Shown here piece by piece: positions 33,490 through 44,030 of a stretch of 64,000 nucleotides of DNA (positions are counted from its first letter, which is position 1; each line of letters begins with the position of its first letter). The translations under genes were made by a program, and so were the position numbers. The stretch spans positions 992,001 to 1,056,000 of the forward strand of contig NC_069671.1 in assembly GCF_027244095.1 (NCBI RefSeq). Reading direction: 5' to 3'. This stretch comes from Hemicordylus capensis. Taxonomy: Eukaryota > Chordata > Lepidosauria > Squamata > Cordylidae. The notes below the pieces were generated by a model. That model did not search any database and had not been told where the DNA came from. It worked only from the letters and a program-made list of their open reading frames with translations.

Positions 33490-33965
33490 AACAAGGCCAT
33501 AAGGCGGTTCCCACGATCAGTGGGAGCCGCCTGGGGAAGTTTTGCGGGGAGAGCGGGCTTGGCCCACTCTCCCCACAGACGAGCAGACAGTGTTCTGGGC
33601 GGCCGCAACAGCCGCCCACACAACTGCTGGCTCCGTCACGGATCCGACCGGGGCTGGGGAGTTCGGGGGGCGCGCAGCCCCCAGAAGCTCCAGCATGCCC
33701 TGCGTGAGCACACAGGGCATGCTGGAGACACACACACACACACACACACACACCCCGAGCTGAGAGGCTGCTCTTCAGCCTCCCGGCTGGGGGTCTCCTC
33801 ATGAGTAGCTGCGGAGCCGCGCTGCAGCAACTCACGAGCAGGAAAACCAGGTTTGCAGAGTGCTTGCGCCACAAACCTGGTTTAAGTGCTGGGCTACATA
33901 AGTGGGTGACCCGCTTAAGAACCACCGGGCTCTCAACCGAGCCTGGTGGTTCTCACGATGGGACG
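33490..33965 (+). repeat. Unclassified GC-rich element with terminal hairpins (copy 1)
   Basis: Both ends are short hairpins: AGGCGGTTCCCACGATCAGT...GGGAGCCGCCT on the left and AGAACCACCGGGCTC...GAGCCTGGTGGTTCT on the right. An inner hairpin (CTCCAGCATGCCCTG facing CAGGGCATGCTGGAG) and a CA microsatellite (33729-33753) lie in the middle. The reverse complement is related along much of its length to 45245-45590. The right end is about 45 bp from the HSPB8 exon 2 acceptor. Confidence 0.55.
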
Positions 33966-34009
33966 AAATCGGGCCAGCGTCTCATCCCCTCTTACTCTTT
34001 TCCTGGCAG

Positions 34010-34073
34010 GTAAGCATGAAGAGCAGCAGGAGGAAGGAGGAATCGTCTCCAAGAACTTTACCAAGAAAATCCA
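34010..34073 (+). CDS. HSPB8: HSPB8 exon 2: middle of alpha-crystallin domain
   Basis: 64-nt exon after CTTTTCCTGGCAG and before GTAAGT, phase 1 in and phase 2 out. It encodes [20 protein letters not shown] plus the first two bases of a Gln codon. The NFTKKIQ block holds the lysine (K141 in human) altered in inherited motor neuropathy, and it is intact here. The size and phases match the vertebrate gene structure. Confidence 0.95.
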
Positions 34074-34108
34074 GTAAGTATTATCTGTTTTTAAAGCTTT
34101 GTTCTAGA

Positions 34109-34220
34109 GCAGGGCTTCTCAAACTTGGGTCCCCAGATGTTGGACTACAACTCCCATTGTCCCCTGCCACAATGGCAATCTGCCATGGGAGTTGTAGTCG
34201 ACCATATCTGGCAACCTAGA
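34109..34220. repeat. Palindromic hAT-like MITE
   Basis: CAGGGCTTCTCAAACTTGGG and GGACTACAACTCCCATTGTC on the left; GCCATGGGAGTTGTAGTCGA on the right. Confidence 0.75.
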
Positions 34221-34715
34221 GGTCTCCTGTGTCGTGGTGTGTATCTCTGCAGTTAACCCCTTGACATGCTCATCTGTGTGTGTGGTGAGGCCCGTCACGC
34301 ACACAAAAGGAACATGTGGACACGGGTGAATGCAAGGAACGGGCGCATTGTCTACACTGAGTCATGCTGGCTCAGGCCTATCACCAGAGAGGGTTTTGTT
34401 TTATCAAATGCTATTAATGTGGGCTAAATGGGCCACTCTCCAGGTAGGTGACAAATGATGACTAGGAATCTGGAAACAGGCAATTTTGTCTCTGCAGCTG
34501 GCCCCAAAGTGCTGACGTGGTACTGAGGCCTGGAGTCACCCGGGAAAGTGACTCATTAGCGCACCTGTTGGCGTCTATTTTGGAACTTACGTCTCACGCT
34601 CTTGAGCGGTCATTGTTTTCTTTTAAGTGATAAGTCATACTCCAGAACATCCCCTGCCTTTTTAAAAATCCTGGAGATCACAGGGCTTCAAAAGTGGAAG
34701 AGAGAGAGAGCGTGG

Positions 34716-34736
34716 GGCGGGGGGGGGGGGGGAGAG

Positions 34737-34795
<59 letters not shown>
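34716..34795. repeat. Poly-G, (GT)n and (GA)n microsatellite
   Basis: A run of about 15 G, then about 11 GT units, then about 16 GA units. Confidence 0.95.
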
Positions 34796-34796
<1 letters not shown>

Positions 34797-35008
34797 CCCC
34801 TGAGCAGAAGAGCAGGATCGAAGTTTGCTAAAGCACAGAGTCAGGCCAACCTCCAGCTTCCCTCTCCAAGGTGCCCTGGCCCAGGTTTGTTTGTTTTTCG
34901 TTTTCTGACCTGGAAAAATGGACCGCCCGGGTGACTAGCAGCTGAATAAAACCTAATGCAACACAGCTCACATCAAGATAACCCATGTTGGTTTGTGTCC
35001 TGAGGTGA

Positions 35009-35140
35009 ATCTGGTCCACACAACGTTTGGAATCTAGGTTTAAAGTCAGTAACTGACATTAGAGTGAGCATGAGTTCACATGATCACTCTGTCAGTTACT
35101 GACTTTAAACCTAGATCCCAACCATTGTGTGGACCAGGCC
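35009..35140. mobile_element. Foldback MITE (about 130 bp)
   Basis: CTGGTCCACACAACGTTTGG on the left is inverse to CCATTGTGTGGACCAG on the right. The inner arms TTTAAAGTCAGTAACTGACA and TGTCAGTTACTGACTTTAAA are perfect inverses. Confidence 0.8.
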
Positions 35141-35582
35141 TCTTTTTTGCAACCAGAAGGTTGGCTTTTTTGCAACACCTAGGGTAATAATGTCATTGCA
35201 AAAATTCAGCTCTCTACCTGGTCATAACGTTAGGAATGAAATCTGCCGGCGTGATAGTATCGCCTCACAAGTGAAAACATATAGCGATTAGCTAATATTT
35301 GCAATATTCCATGGGAAAAGACAGCATGCAGATTATCTGAGAGTGTTGATTAGACAGAATCTTGTTTGATTATCACCATTGATTTATATTATACCCTCTA
35401 TAAATGATCATTGATGTGCATATTAGCTTCATATCCTTACATGGATTTCAAAGCACGTTACAATAGAAGACAGCAGGAGAACCGCAATTAATCAGTTTTA
35501 AAAAGTAGCTTCCACTGGGCTACGTGGACCATCTAGAGCAGCTTCACGCTTTCTCTGAACTTGTGTCCTGTTGTTTAGCCAT

Positions 35583-35695
35583 ATGCTTCTCAAACCTGGG
35601 CCTCCAGATGTTGGGGGGACTATGACTCTCGTCATCCCCAGCCACAATGGCCAACATCTGGGGACCCAGGTTTGAGGACCCTGCCTTATGCCACT
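35583..35695. repeat. Palindromic hAT-like MITE
   Basis: Left TGCTTCTCAAACCTGGGCCT, right ATCTGGGGACCCAGGTTTGA. The right inner arm is shortened. Confidence 0.7.
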
Positions 35696-36570
35696 GCACT
35701 AGAACTGGCTGCAGCACACACTCGACTTAACACTCCCCTATATCAACAGAAGCGGACCCAATGTTTAAAAAAAACCTGTGTTCCCTGACCGTGAGTGAAA
35801 ACGGTCTTTCGCAATGGAGGCAAGAACAGAAGCCCTTTTGTCCCCATCATAATCCTCATTGCATTGGGTGTGATCCAGCTGCAAAGGTTATCTAAAGAGG
35901 AGAACTCAACTCAGGAGGATAGCAAAACAAAAAGAAAGGACAAGAAAGGGATACCCTGTCAAGGCTCCTGTCCAAAATACCACTGTGCGCACCTGTGGCT
36001 TCCAACATGAAGCAAATAAAAGCATTTTTTGTTTAAATTCACCAAACAATCCCACGTAATGGTAAGGTAGAAGCAAGGTTTACAAGAGTGGCGTTTCAGC
36101 GTCATTGCAGTGAGAATACAGAGGATAAACTGGCTTAAACTGAAGTATTCTGGTTAAACTGGTTTCTGGGCTAGGCCCAGACAACAGACCTGATGGTGCT
36201 AAGAATTCATGCATATCCTTTAACTGCTGAGCAAACAAGATAGCTGCAATTCTACAGTGTTTATGGCAGGCCTACACAACCTCTACCCTCCTGGGCGTTT
36301 TCCACACAGGGCTTTTAGCTCGCATCTCCCCTGGAATAGAGCGGGAGTATTCACATATTGGCCAGATTTACCCCCAAGTCCCTGCGAGCTATTGGGGAGC
36401 ACCTCAAACACGATTCGGGTTTTTCATCCTGCGTTAAGAGTGCAGCCCGATTTATATCCGGGGTGTTGGGTTGATCCACTTTTTGCATTGGTCTTTTGGG
36501 GGCAACTTCAAACTCGCAGTAAAGCCTCACAATAAACTCGCGATAAAGCCTGCTGTGTGAGAAACGCCCT

Positions 36571-36655
36571 GCAGATTTTGGACTACAACTTCCATCACCC
36601 CTTACTATTGGCCACTGTGGCTGGGGATGATGGGATTTGTAATCCAACAACAGTT
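36571..36655. repeat. Palindromic hAT-like MITE, partial
   Basis: TTTTGGACTACAACTTCCAT faces GGGATGATGGGATTTGTAAT. Confidence 0.65.
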
Positions 36656-37264
36656 GGCCGAAGATGTGCTGAGTTGGGGGGTAGAAGTCTGAACTGTACT
36701 TTCTCAGACTGCAGATCTGCAGACTCTTCTTCCATACAAGACAACGTCCCAGCACATAGGAGGCTTGCCTGTCAGGGAGAAGACCAGTCCTTCAGGGCCC
36801 TCCTTCCTGAAGTGCTGCTTTTTTGGTAGAAAGGAGCATCCCGTCATTTGCACGCACACACACCCCCAGCTGCAATCTAAAGTGGTACAGCCCACCCTCA
36901 CCCAGGCTGAGCGCCTCTGGCTTTCCAGAGCTGCCTGAAGAGCTCCTTATGTGGCTATGTGTCTTCAGCGCGAGATTTACGTGTGCTTAAGCTGCATCAA
37001 ACCAGAAGAGCCTGCCAAGGCATTTGCACAGATTTATGCAAAGACCTTGCTGTAGCAAAGCTGGCATTACCAGACAAGGAGGCTGGCCTTGACTCACAGC
37101 AAGAAGCCTGCGTCCTGCCCAGGACCCCACCACCCAAATCCTCTTTCATTAAGAATGGGAGCAGGTTTGCTCCAGTTCTCAACCTTGGGTTCCCAGATAT
37201 TGGACTACAAGTCCCATGATCTCCAGCCACAGTGGCCTCCAGTTTCTGACTCCCGGTTGCTTTA

Positions 37265-37400
37265 GAGCAGGGGTTCTCAAATGTGGGTCCCAGATGTAAT
37301 TGCATTGCAACTCCCATCATCCCCAGCCACAGTAACCTGGGGGTGATGGGACATGTAGTCCAACAACATCTGGGGACCCAGGGTCAGGAATTCCTGTCTA
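37265..37400. repeat. Palindromic hAT-like MITE
   Basis: AGCAGGGGTTCTCAAATGTG on the left; GTAGTCCAACAACATCTGGG, then GACCCAGGGTCAGGAATTCC on the right. A second partial copy lies just before it (37170-37240). Confidence 0.7.
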
Positions 37401-37913
37401 GTTGAACCACTGGGTGAATTTTTATTTATTCCTTGACTGAAGCACAATTTTGTCCTGCCTGCCTAATCTGAAACTTCTCTTATGCTGAATGTATTGCTAG
37501 CTCTGTGTAATTCTGCATAGTCATACAAGGTGTATTTTGTTACTCTTCTTTCACATGATTAGTGCTGGTTATATATTCTTTATTAAGTGTTCTTTGTATA
37601 GAAAGGTAGAGATCTGTTTGACTTATGTTAATGTTGTAGAGAGAACTCAGTGTGCCCTGTTAGTCTTTAGTCTGAAACTGAACCAGTCATGGTACACACT
37701 TTGAAACCACGATCAAAATACAAATAAACATTCCAGCACATAAGAACTTACATCATCATAACCACTGCTGCAAGAGATCAAGGAAGGAGCTAGCAAAGGA
37801 AGAACTTTGCATACAAGCCAAAGGGCTCTTTCAACCCAAACAAACAGATGTGTGTTAGAGGCAACGAAACAGCATGAGAGACTAATTGTACTGCCTGCAT
37901 GCTTTTTGTTATA

Positions 37914-38252
37914 CAAGGAGGACTTTGATATTCACGGGAGTTCCATTCCACGGTACAGCAGTGGATATGGAAACCATGGATATTGAGGCATTGCGGCAAT
38001 GGGGAATTGGGGGTTAGGTTCCCCGTCAGGGGAAAACATTAAAAAAAAACTATCGATTTTTGCAGGGGAAATGCAGAGGGAAGCTGCCTACCGTACTTAG
38101 CTGATCCTGCACTGTGCTCCAGAATGCCCCCCCGTTGGCCGAAAATCGTCTTTTCTTTCTTTCTTATGGAGCCATTTTGAGGCTCGTCTCTTACCCAACC
38201 GTGGATACACGTATCCGCAGATAACGAATCAGCAGATATCAAGGTCCTCCTG
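37914..38252. mobile_element. pogo/Tigger-like MITE
   Basis: 339-bp element with terminal inverted repeats CAAGGAGGACTTTGATATTC and (inverse of the right end) CAGGAGGACCTTGATATCTG, preceded by TA. The inner text about a GTGGATATGG...CCGCAGATA pair also mirrors. No open frame. Confidence 0.65.
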
Positions 38253-39084
38253 CATTTCCATAAGTAAAAGGCCCAGAGACCTCTTAGTTTTTTAAACTAA
38301 TATATTGCCTCTCTGATGGGCATCTCTCTGCACAGAATATTGGCCAATAAAACAGAAAATTCCGGGATTATGGGAGATTCTTCAGGTGCAGCCACCTGTC
38401 TTGCCAAGGCATTGGCTCACTGTACTGATGTTTCACATATTTCATGGCAGCAAATGGAGGTTTGCAGCTCGATGGGGGGCCACGGCCAGTCCCAGTTCTC
38501 AGTGCCTGCATCTGGGTTACGCATGTGTTCCCCGTGTTGGCCATCTCCCTCTCTAGGGGTACACTGAAAACCGTTTTGGTCCGCTCTGGGGAAACGGTGG
38601 CTGGCCTCCAGACTGACAACGCACTTGCACAGCCAATTTGTACACGGGGCAGGGAAAACCACGTCCCTGCGTCAGATTTCCAAGTGGTGTCCTTGAGCCC
38701 TTGTGCAGATGTCCCCTTGGGCAGCGGAAGAGGTTTCCCAAGAGGTTGGCACGAAGATCTTTGTGCTAGTGCAACTCTGGTCGGGAATGCAACTCGCCAC
38801 GCAGCACAACTCGCCACGCAGCACAACCTTGCTTGGTTCGTCTGGAGGTCAGCCAGAAATGGGTGCAGAGGCCTCTTTGTGGGGAATGTGCCCAAGATGG
38901 TTTAAATGCAATAAATAAATAAGTCTAGTTTTCCAGCAAGCATCACAACGATGCCTTCTGCAACTATCAATGGTCTCTCCAGAAGATAGGTTGGACGGGG
39001 TGGGGCGGGGGCAGGGGGAAGAGAGACGCATGGCATGGCACTAAAGGCGACTCACAAAATGTCCCATTTCCTGTCTTTTTCTAG

Positions 39085-39244
39085 ACTTCCAGGGGAGGTG
39101 GACCCCAGCACAGTATTCGCGTCCTTATCACCCGAGGGCCTGCTGATCATCGAAGCGCCTCAGATACCCCCCTACTACCAATACGGAGACAGTAGCTATG
39201 GCAATGAACTGCCAATGGGCAACCAAGAAGCCACTTGTGCCTGA
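39085..39244 (+). CDS. HSPB8: HSPB8 exon 3: end of alpha-crystallin domain and C-terminus
   Basis: 160-nt coding part after TTTTTCTAG; its first base completes the split Gln codon. It encodes [20 protein letters not shown], then [20 protein letters not shown] and [12 protein letters not shown], stop TGA. Human has [20 protein letters not shown] and [20 protein letters not shown]. As in the family there is no C-terminal I-X-I motif. Total coding length over the three exons is 621 nt, 206 aa plus stop. The gene looks intact. Confidence 0.97.
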
Positions 39245-39474
39245 AGCTCTCCTTGCCGCCCCTTCCCTCCCCCACCCACTCCACCCCCTCTCTGCTCTCC
39301 AGCGGTGATCGCATCCAGCAAAGGCCCACCCACCAGATGCTGCACATGGTCTCCGTAGAGCCCCTCCATGTCTTCTCCTGCTGCTTCCCAATCTTCTAGT
39401 CCGCTCCGTGTGGCCATAAGAGGGGTGGCCAGCCGCCATCATGATCTCATGTCTGCTCACGTATGTATTCATAG

Positions 39475-39642
39475 CCCCAGGACCCTCCAGCTGTGACCTT
39501 GAGCCAGATCAGGGATGACGTCCAGGAAGGCTTGCAGACCCCCGAGACAGATACGAAGGAGAAACTCCTGGAAGACGAGGAGGAGGAGGAGGAAGACACA
39601 TGGCTAGTTCCTGAGCCTGGGGCCAGTGAGCCACACCTGTAA
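39475..39642 (+). other. Unassigned open exon-like stretch, acidic
   Basis: After GTATTCATAG a frame stays open for 55 codons and ends in TAA. The peptide begins PQDPPAVTLSQIRDDVQEGL, continues QTPETDTKEKLLED, then a run of Glu, and ends TWLVPEPGASEPHL. The composition looks protein-like and not like the surrounding repeats. It has no ATG and is not in frame with HSPB8 exon 2, so it is not a simple alternative HSPB8 exon. It could be HSPB8 3' UTR that is open by chance, or a fragment of an unknown gene. Confidence 0.3.
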
Positions 39643-39691
39643 GACGAGAGGCCTGGAAACCCTTCTGCAGCCACCCGCAAACACTCTAAGC

Positions 39692-39812
39692 CAGGCATGA
39701 CCCCGCTATGGTTGGCCAACAACTCCCATCATCTCCTGCTAGATTTTTTTTTTTTTTTGATGATGATGATGATGGGAGCTGTAGTCCAATAATAGCTGGA
39801 GAGCCTCAGACT
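39692..39812. repeat. Palindromic MITE with poly-T centre
   Basis: GGCCAACAACTCCCATCATC faces GATGATGGGAGCTGTAGTCC. A T14 run and (GAT)n sit in the loop. Confidence 0.65.
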
Positions 39813-39817
39813 GAAAG

Positions 39818-40090
39818 CATGAATTGTCACCTTTGCTAAGCAGGGTCTGCCCTGGTTTGCATTTGGATGGGTGGCTACATGTGAGTGCTGGCTGCTGTAA
39901 GACAAAGGATCCCAATTTTCTGCATGCAAAAAGGTTCCCAGTTCCCTCCCTGGCAGCCTCTCCAAGAGAGGGCTGGGAGAGATTCCTGCCTGCAACCTCG
40001 GAGAAGCTGCTGCCAGTCTGTGTAGACGATCCTGAGCTAGATGGACCAAGGGTCTGACTCCGTATATGGCAGCTTCCTACGTTCCTATGA
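39818..40090 (+). repeat. 5S/tRNA chimeric SINE
   Basis: 5S-like head GCTAAGCAGGGTCTGCCCTG and TTTGGATGGGTGGCTACATG, tRNA-like part decayed, tail CTGAGCTAGATGGACCAAGG and GGCAGCTTCCTACGTTCCTA. Confidence 0.85.
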
Positions 40091-40520
40091 GTGGACTGGA
40101 ATAGACATGCATCAGTCATGTCCAATGGAGCCCCAGAACAAAGCCGTTCTTTCAGATTTTTACATCCATGGTGGGAATACCACTTTGAACTCCCTTTCAA
40201 CGGCCTTGAAATTCATGGAACTCCGAAAGATGCCGCAGGCAGGGGTGCGACCACAGGAGCTCCCTCGTCCTGTCAAGGATTCTCTATCGGGGCCTCTGAG
40301 GCTGCATTTGAGATCTAGCCTTCGTTGACAGAGCATCCTGCAGCAATCCTCACCGCTGGCCTTTGGCCTGGAGAGGCCAGTGCTGCCATTCAGTGTCATG
40401 GCGGGTGTTCCTGTGGTTACATTGCTGGTGGCAGACTCTGATATCTCGTTGCTTTGCCCCCCACCCCGCCCCACCCCGCCCAGTGCCTTGTTGGGAGGAG
40501 AGCTGGCTTTGCAGTAGCAA
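40091..40520. other. Intergenic, no gene seen
   Basis: Unique-looking sequence between two SINE copies. No exon borders or family match. Confidence 0.5.
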
Positions 40521-40805
40521 GCATGAATTGTCACCTTGGCTCAGCAGGGTCTGCATTGGTTTGCATTTGAATGGGTGACGACATGTGAGTGCCACCAAGA
40601 TATTCCCCTTAGAGGATGGGGCCGCAACTCAGTGGAAGAGCAGCTGCTTGCATGCAGAAGTTCCCAGGTTCAGTCCCTGGCAGCCTCTCCAGATGGGGCT
40701 GGGAGAGACTGCTGCCTGAAACCGTGGAGAAGCCGCTGCCAGTCTGGGTAGACAATCCTGAGCTAGGTGCTCCAAGGGTCTGACTCAGTCTAAGGCAGCT
40801 TATAC
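40521..40805 (+). repeat. 5S/tRNA chimeric SINE, most complete copy
   Basis: 5S-like A box at 40539-40550 (GCTCAGCAGGGT) and C box at 40569-40579 (GAATGGGTGAC), then tRNA-like A box at 40627-40642 (ACTCAGTGGAAGAGCA) and B box at 40668-40677 (GGTTCAGTCC), then the tail CCTGAGCTAGGTGCTCCAAG. Both parts are in one copy. Confidence 0.9.
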
Positions 40806-43800
40806 TGAGTTCCTCCCTAAACCCTTGGGCTCGTCTCGCCTCTTCCTTTTGCCTGTTGCTTCTCCTGCCTGGTTTGGCACTTCAGCTCCTGGCCCTGGCA
40901 TTCGGGGGCTCCTCCTCGCCTGATGTGCCCAGCAGGAGGAACCTGGTCCTGTCCTTAGGAAACAACCCTGGCCTAGAAGGGGAAATCCGTTCGGGGAAAT
41001 GGCGGTAGCAGGCAAATAGAATGCCTCCAAGTCCACACAGTACCAGGAATCCGATTCTCCAGAGGCCTGCTGCTTCCTTCCAGCCGCGTGGAATGGATCA
41101 CGGCCCATGGATGGCTCCCCAGAAGGCCGGCCAGCCGATGACTGCTTTTGCACTAGAATGGTTTTGCTGCCCTGCAGTAGCTCATCCAAGTTTACAAATG
41201 CTTCTGGAGCTTCGGTGTTGAGCCACTGGAAAAGAACGAGAGCCTCTTTATCCGGGAGAGCAGCAGAATTCTTGGTCCTTGACAATCAGCTCTCTCCCCG
41301 TCACGGTGTTCTTCCCAGCCACAAGAGGCGTGCTGTCGTCAGCAGCGGTGGATGAGCCTGCTTAGTCTTATAGAAACTTGAATTGCAACACCCACCACCG
41401 TTATATAAACACACTCCCACACAAATCAACACCCTAAACAGCCCACGGCTTCATCAAGGTCTTACAGGCTCCCGTGTTGTTTATCTGTATATTGCGCGTA
41501 TCAATCCTACTGGTCTTTGTGAAAGTCGTATGGTAGGAAATAGTTCCCATAGTCCCAGCCTCTGTTTTGCTGTTCCAGTTTCAAAACCAAAACTCTCCTG
41601 CTTCTTATAAAGTGTGAGCTTCCCATGAAAAGAAAAGTACGTGGTAGTAGATCGACAAACCACCGACAAACCAGGCATAGTAAAACATGCAACACCTGCA
41701 GCTGTTTCGACCTGTCTCCCTTCCTTCTTGTTTTCCAAACAAGATTTTTGCTTTTATTTTGAGAATAAACCGAAGCTGACGTTTTTAGCTATTTGTGTGT
41801 GTGTGTGTCTGTGCATCTTTTACTGCCCATTCCTCACTTCCTGAGCTGTGAACAGCTCTAGGGGCAGCAGTGCGACCCTGTTGTGTTCTCTTTGGAGGAG
41901 AGAATCCTGGAGAACAATCATGTCTTGGCAGTATTTGTCTTATTTGCAAACATACTCGTAGAGCACAAGTGGAGCTGAGCGCCTACAAGGAGGCAGATCC
42001 GCTCATCTGGCTGACATTCAGCACAAGGATGCCCTGGTGCGGCGTGAGAACAGCCTAACAGAACTTCCCAACTAAGTGCAGGGGGGAAGCAGCAATTTTG
42101 GACACCCTCCCCTTCCCCAGGAAGTCCTGTGTGCCACCTGAAAAATATGTCCCTGAGGGTTGCACAGCTCTCGGGAACACATCTCTGGCACAGAGGCTTT
42201 CTGAGGAAGGGGAGAGCATCTTGGATGGCTGAGGAAAAGAGAAATTCACAGAGGATAGATTGGGCAATGCTGTTATCCAAGATGGATAAACAGACTGATT
42301 CACAGAAGCAGTGAACTGTTAGCGGATGCCGGGGGGTGGGTTGCATTCATCCTCAGCCCCCTGAGCCTTCCTAAGTAATCTAGTTGGCTGCTATTGGAAA
42401 CAAAGAGGACTGGATTAGAAGGGCATTCTGTCAGCCGTTCTTGTAGTTGCATCTCCCAGCCAACAACAGGCACCTTGATTTAAAGCTGTGACCCATGATA
42501 GATTTACTCTGTAAGGAAGCAGCCTGTCCTCTGGAAGTGTGGCTGAGGCAGGAAAGCTAATGGCCCTAATTTGCCCCCAAACGTAGTGTCTCAGAGAATC
42601 AGCCATCCTTTTCTTTCGGGCTCGTACAGAACACTGTCCAGGAGCCAACACAGCTCCTGTTGCTACATGCTTGCCAACAATTCAAGGTTGATGTTCCTAA
42701 AAGCTCCACGTGGTTCCCATGAGCCCAGGCGCTTTCCAGACGAGACTCTACAACGGGGTCAGGACATATCTTGGAAGTGTGCTTCCACACTTCCTACATT
42801 GTGACACCGCAGTCTTCACACTTCCAGTGCCGAATTTAATTGCTGCGATATAGAGCAAGGACGTCGTGTATCCGGCGTGAAAAAGTTGCTGTTTTCCCGG
42901 GTTGTTAGTTGCTGCGAGACTGCTGCTCCCCCTGCTGTTTACGTTTTGAATGCGACTTGCCTGAACGGAGGCATTTTGCTGCTGCTGAGTCTGGAAAGTG
43001 TCCCGGTGGCCTGACAGTAACACTACAATTACTACAGACAGATAAGTCTTTGCTGCTTCCCAGGAGATTTATAGCAGGGCCCTCAGATGTTGTCGGACTG
43101 CCCTCCCACCATGCCCTGGCACAATGGCCTTTTCAGCCACCATTTTCTTGCACTCTGCACTGGGAGTTCTTCCTGCGTTTTTGGTTCTGTGCCTGCAACA
43201 CATGGCTAAATACCAGTTGTTGCTGTGACTGGCAGATGGAGCGGACTGGGTCCAGGTAGGGTGGCCATCCTGCAGGGGTGTTTTATCTGTGATGGCTTCA
43301 GAGCAGGAACCTATGGAGGTGTCCCACTTATCATAATCATCTCGAATCAAGACAGCCTGACGCCTCCGGTGCTCCCTCTTTTCTCAAGGCCCTGCATGGA
43401 ATAGTTTCCTCACCCCTAGACGATGCCTCCAAGAGCACTGATCACTGCCAGATTCAGGCCCAAGCGAAGTCAGCTGCAGATGAGGAACTCACGTGATGAG
43501 GGGTCTCGGAAGACCAAGAAAGGACGGAGTTTCATGTTTGATGTAACTGGTTGAAAAGTAAAGGAGAAAGAAAGGAAAGACTCTAAAGCAGCCATGCTCA
43601 TTCTGATGAGACAAAAATATATGGCCCATTCACACATTATGTCCAACACTCGTCGCATGAGTGTGCATTGTACACAGGTACAGTCATCCACACGTTGTGC
43701 TGGACACAGGTACAGAGGTGGACTTCCTGCCTGCACCATGTCTTGGAAAGGCCTGTATCCAGGTTCACTTTTAAAAAGAACACAGGGGCACTAACACGGG

Positions 43801-43883
43801 TCCCAGTGTACAGACATCTGCACACTCGTACAGCATAATATCTGGATTGGGCTATACTTTGACAAATACTGAGTTTATAAGCT
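40806..43883. other. Intergenic, no gene seen
   Basis: Mostly unique-looking DNA. A poly(A)-site-like pair lies at 41764. A weak inverted structure at about 43622-43855 (GGCCCATTCACACATTATGT facing the inverse of GCATAATATCTGGATTGGGC) may be a decayed DNA transposon. A piece of the ACTACAACTCCCA-type palindrome lies near 43075-43135. Confidence 0.5.
41764..41812 (+). terminator. Candidate poly(A) site
   Basis: AATAAA at 41764-41769 is followed after about 25 bp by a GT-rich run (TTGTGTGTGTGTGTGTC), a standard cleavage-site layout. It is 2.5 kb after the HSPB8 stop, so its link to HSPB8 is uncertain. Confidence 0.35.
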
Positions 43884-44030
43884 CCCTGGGTGACTCTGGG
43901 CCAGCCATCTCTCTCTCTCAGCCTAACCTACCTCACAGGGTTGTTGTGAGGATAAAAATAAGCATGTACTTATTTCTGAGCTCCTCGGAGGAACAGCGGG
44001 ATATCAATGTTAAACAAAAAATAAATAAAG
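43884..44030 (+). repeat. CORE-SINE with L2 tail, 5'-truncated
   Basis: GTGACTCTGGGCCAGCCATC, CACAGGGTTGTTGTGAGGAT, then GAGCTCCTCGGAGGAACAGC, GGGATATCAATG and an A-rich tail. Confidence 0.85.

Larger units (their letters stand above)
28263..34009 (+). other. HSPB8: HSPB8 intron 1
   Basis: 5.7 kb. It holds an unclassified repeat (28413-28590), a hAT-like palindrome (29187-29294), fragments of the 5S/tRNA SINE near 30974-31045 and 31483-31555, a palindromic element at 31832-31990, a foldback at 33080-33297 and a GC-rich element at 33490-33965. No other exon is seen. Confidence 0.8.
34074..39084 (+). other. HSPB8: HSPB8 intron 2
   Basis: 5.0 kb. It holds several hAT-like palindromes (34109, 35583, 36571 and 37265), a G run plus (GT)n(GA)n microsatellite (34716-34795), a foldback (35009-35140) and a pogo-like MITE (37914-38252). 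A 71-codon open stretch without ATG at 35795-36010 is followed by AATAAA at 36015. It is not called a gene. Confidence 0.75.

Noticed and set aside
33314-33925. Minus-strand 203-codon frame
   Set aside because: It lies mainly within the GC-rich repeat and a CA microsatellite.
40521-40805. Possible functional 5S rRNA or tRNA gene
   Set aside because: The 5S-like and tRNA-like parts are partial, joined together and repeated many times with a common tail. They are SINE promoters, not RNA genes.
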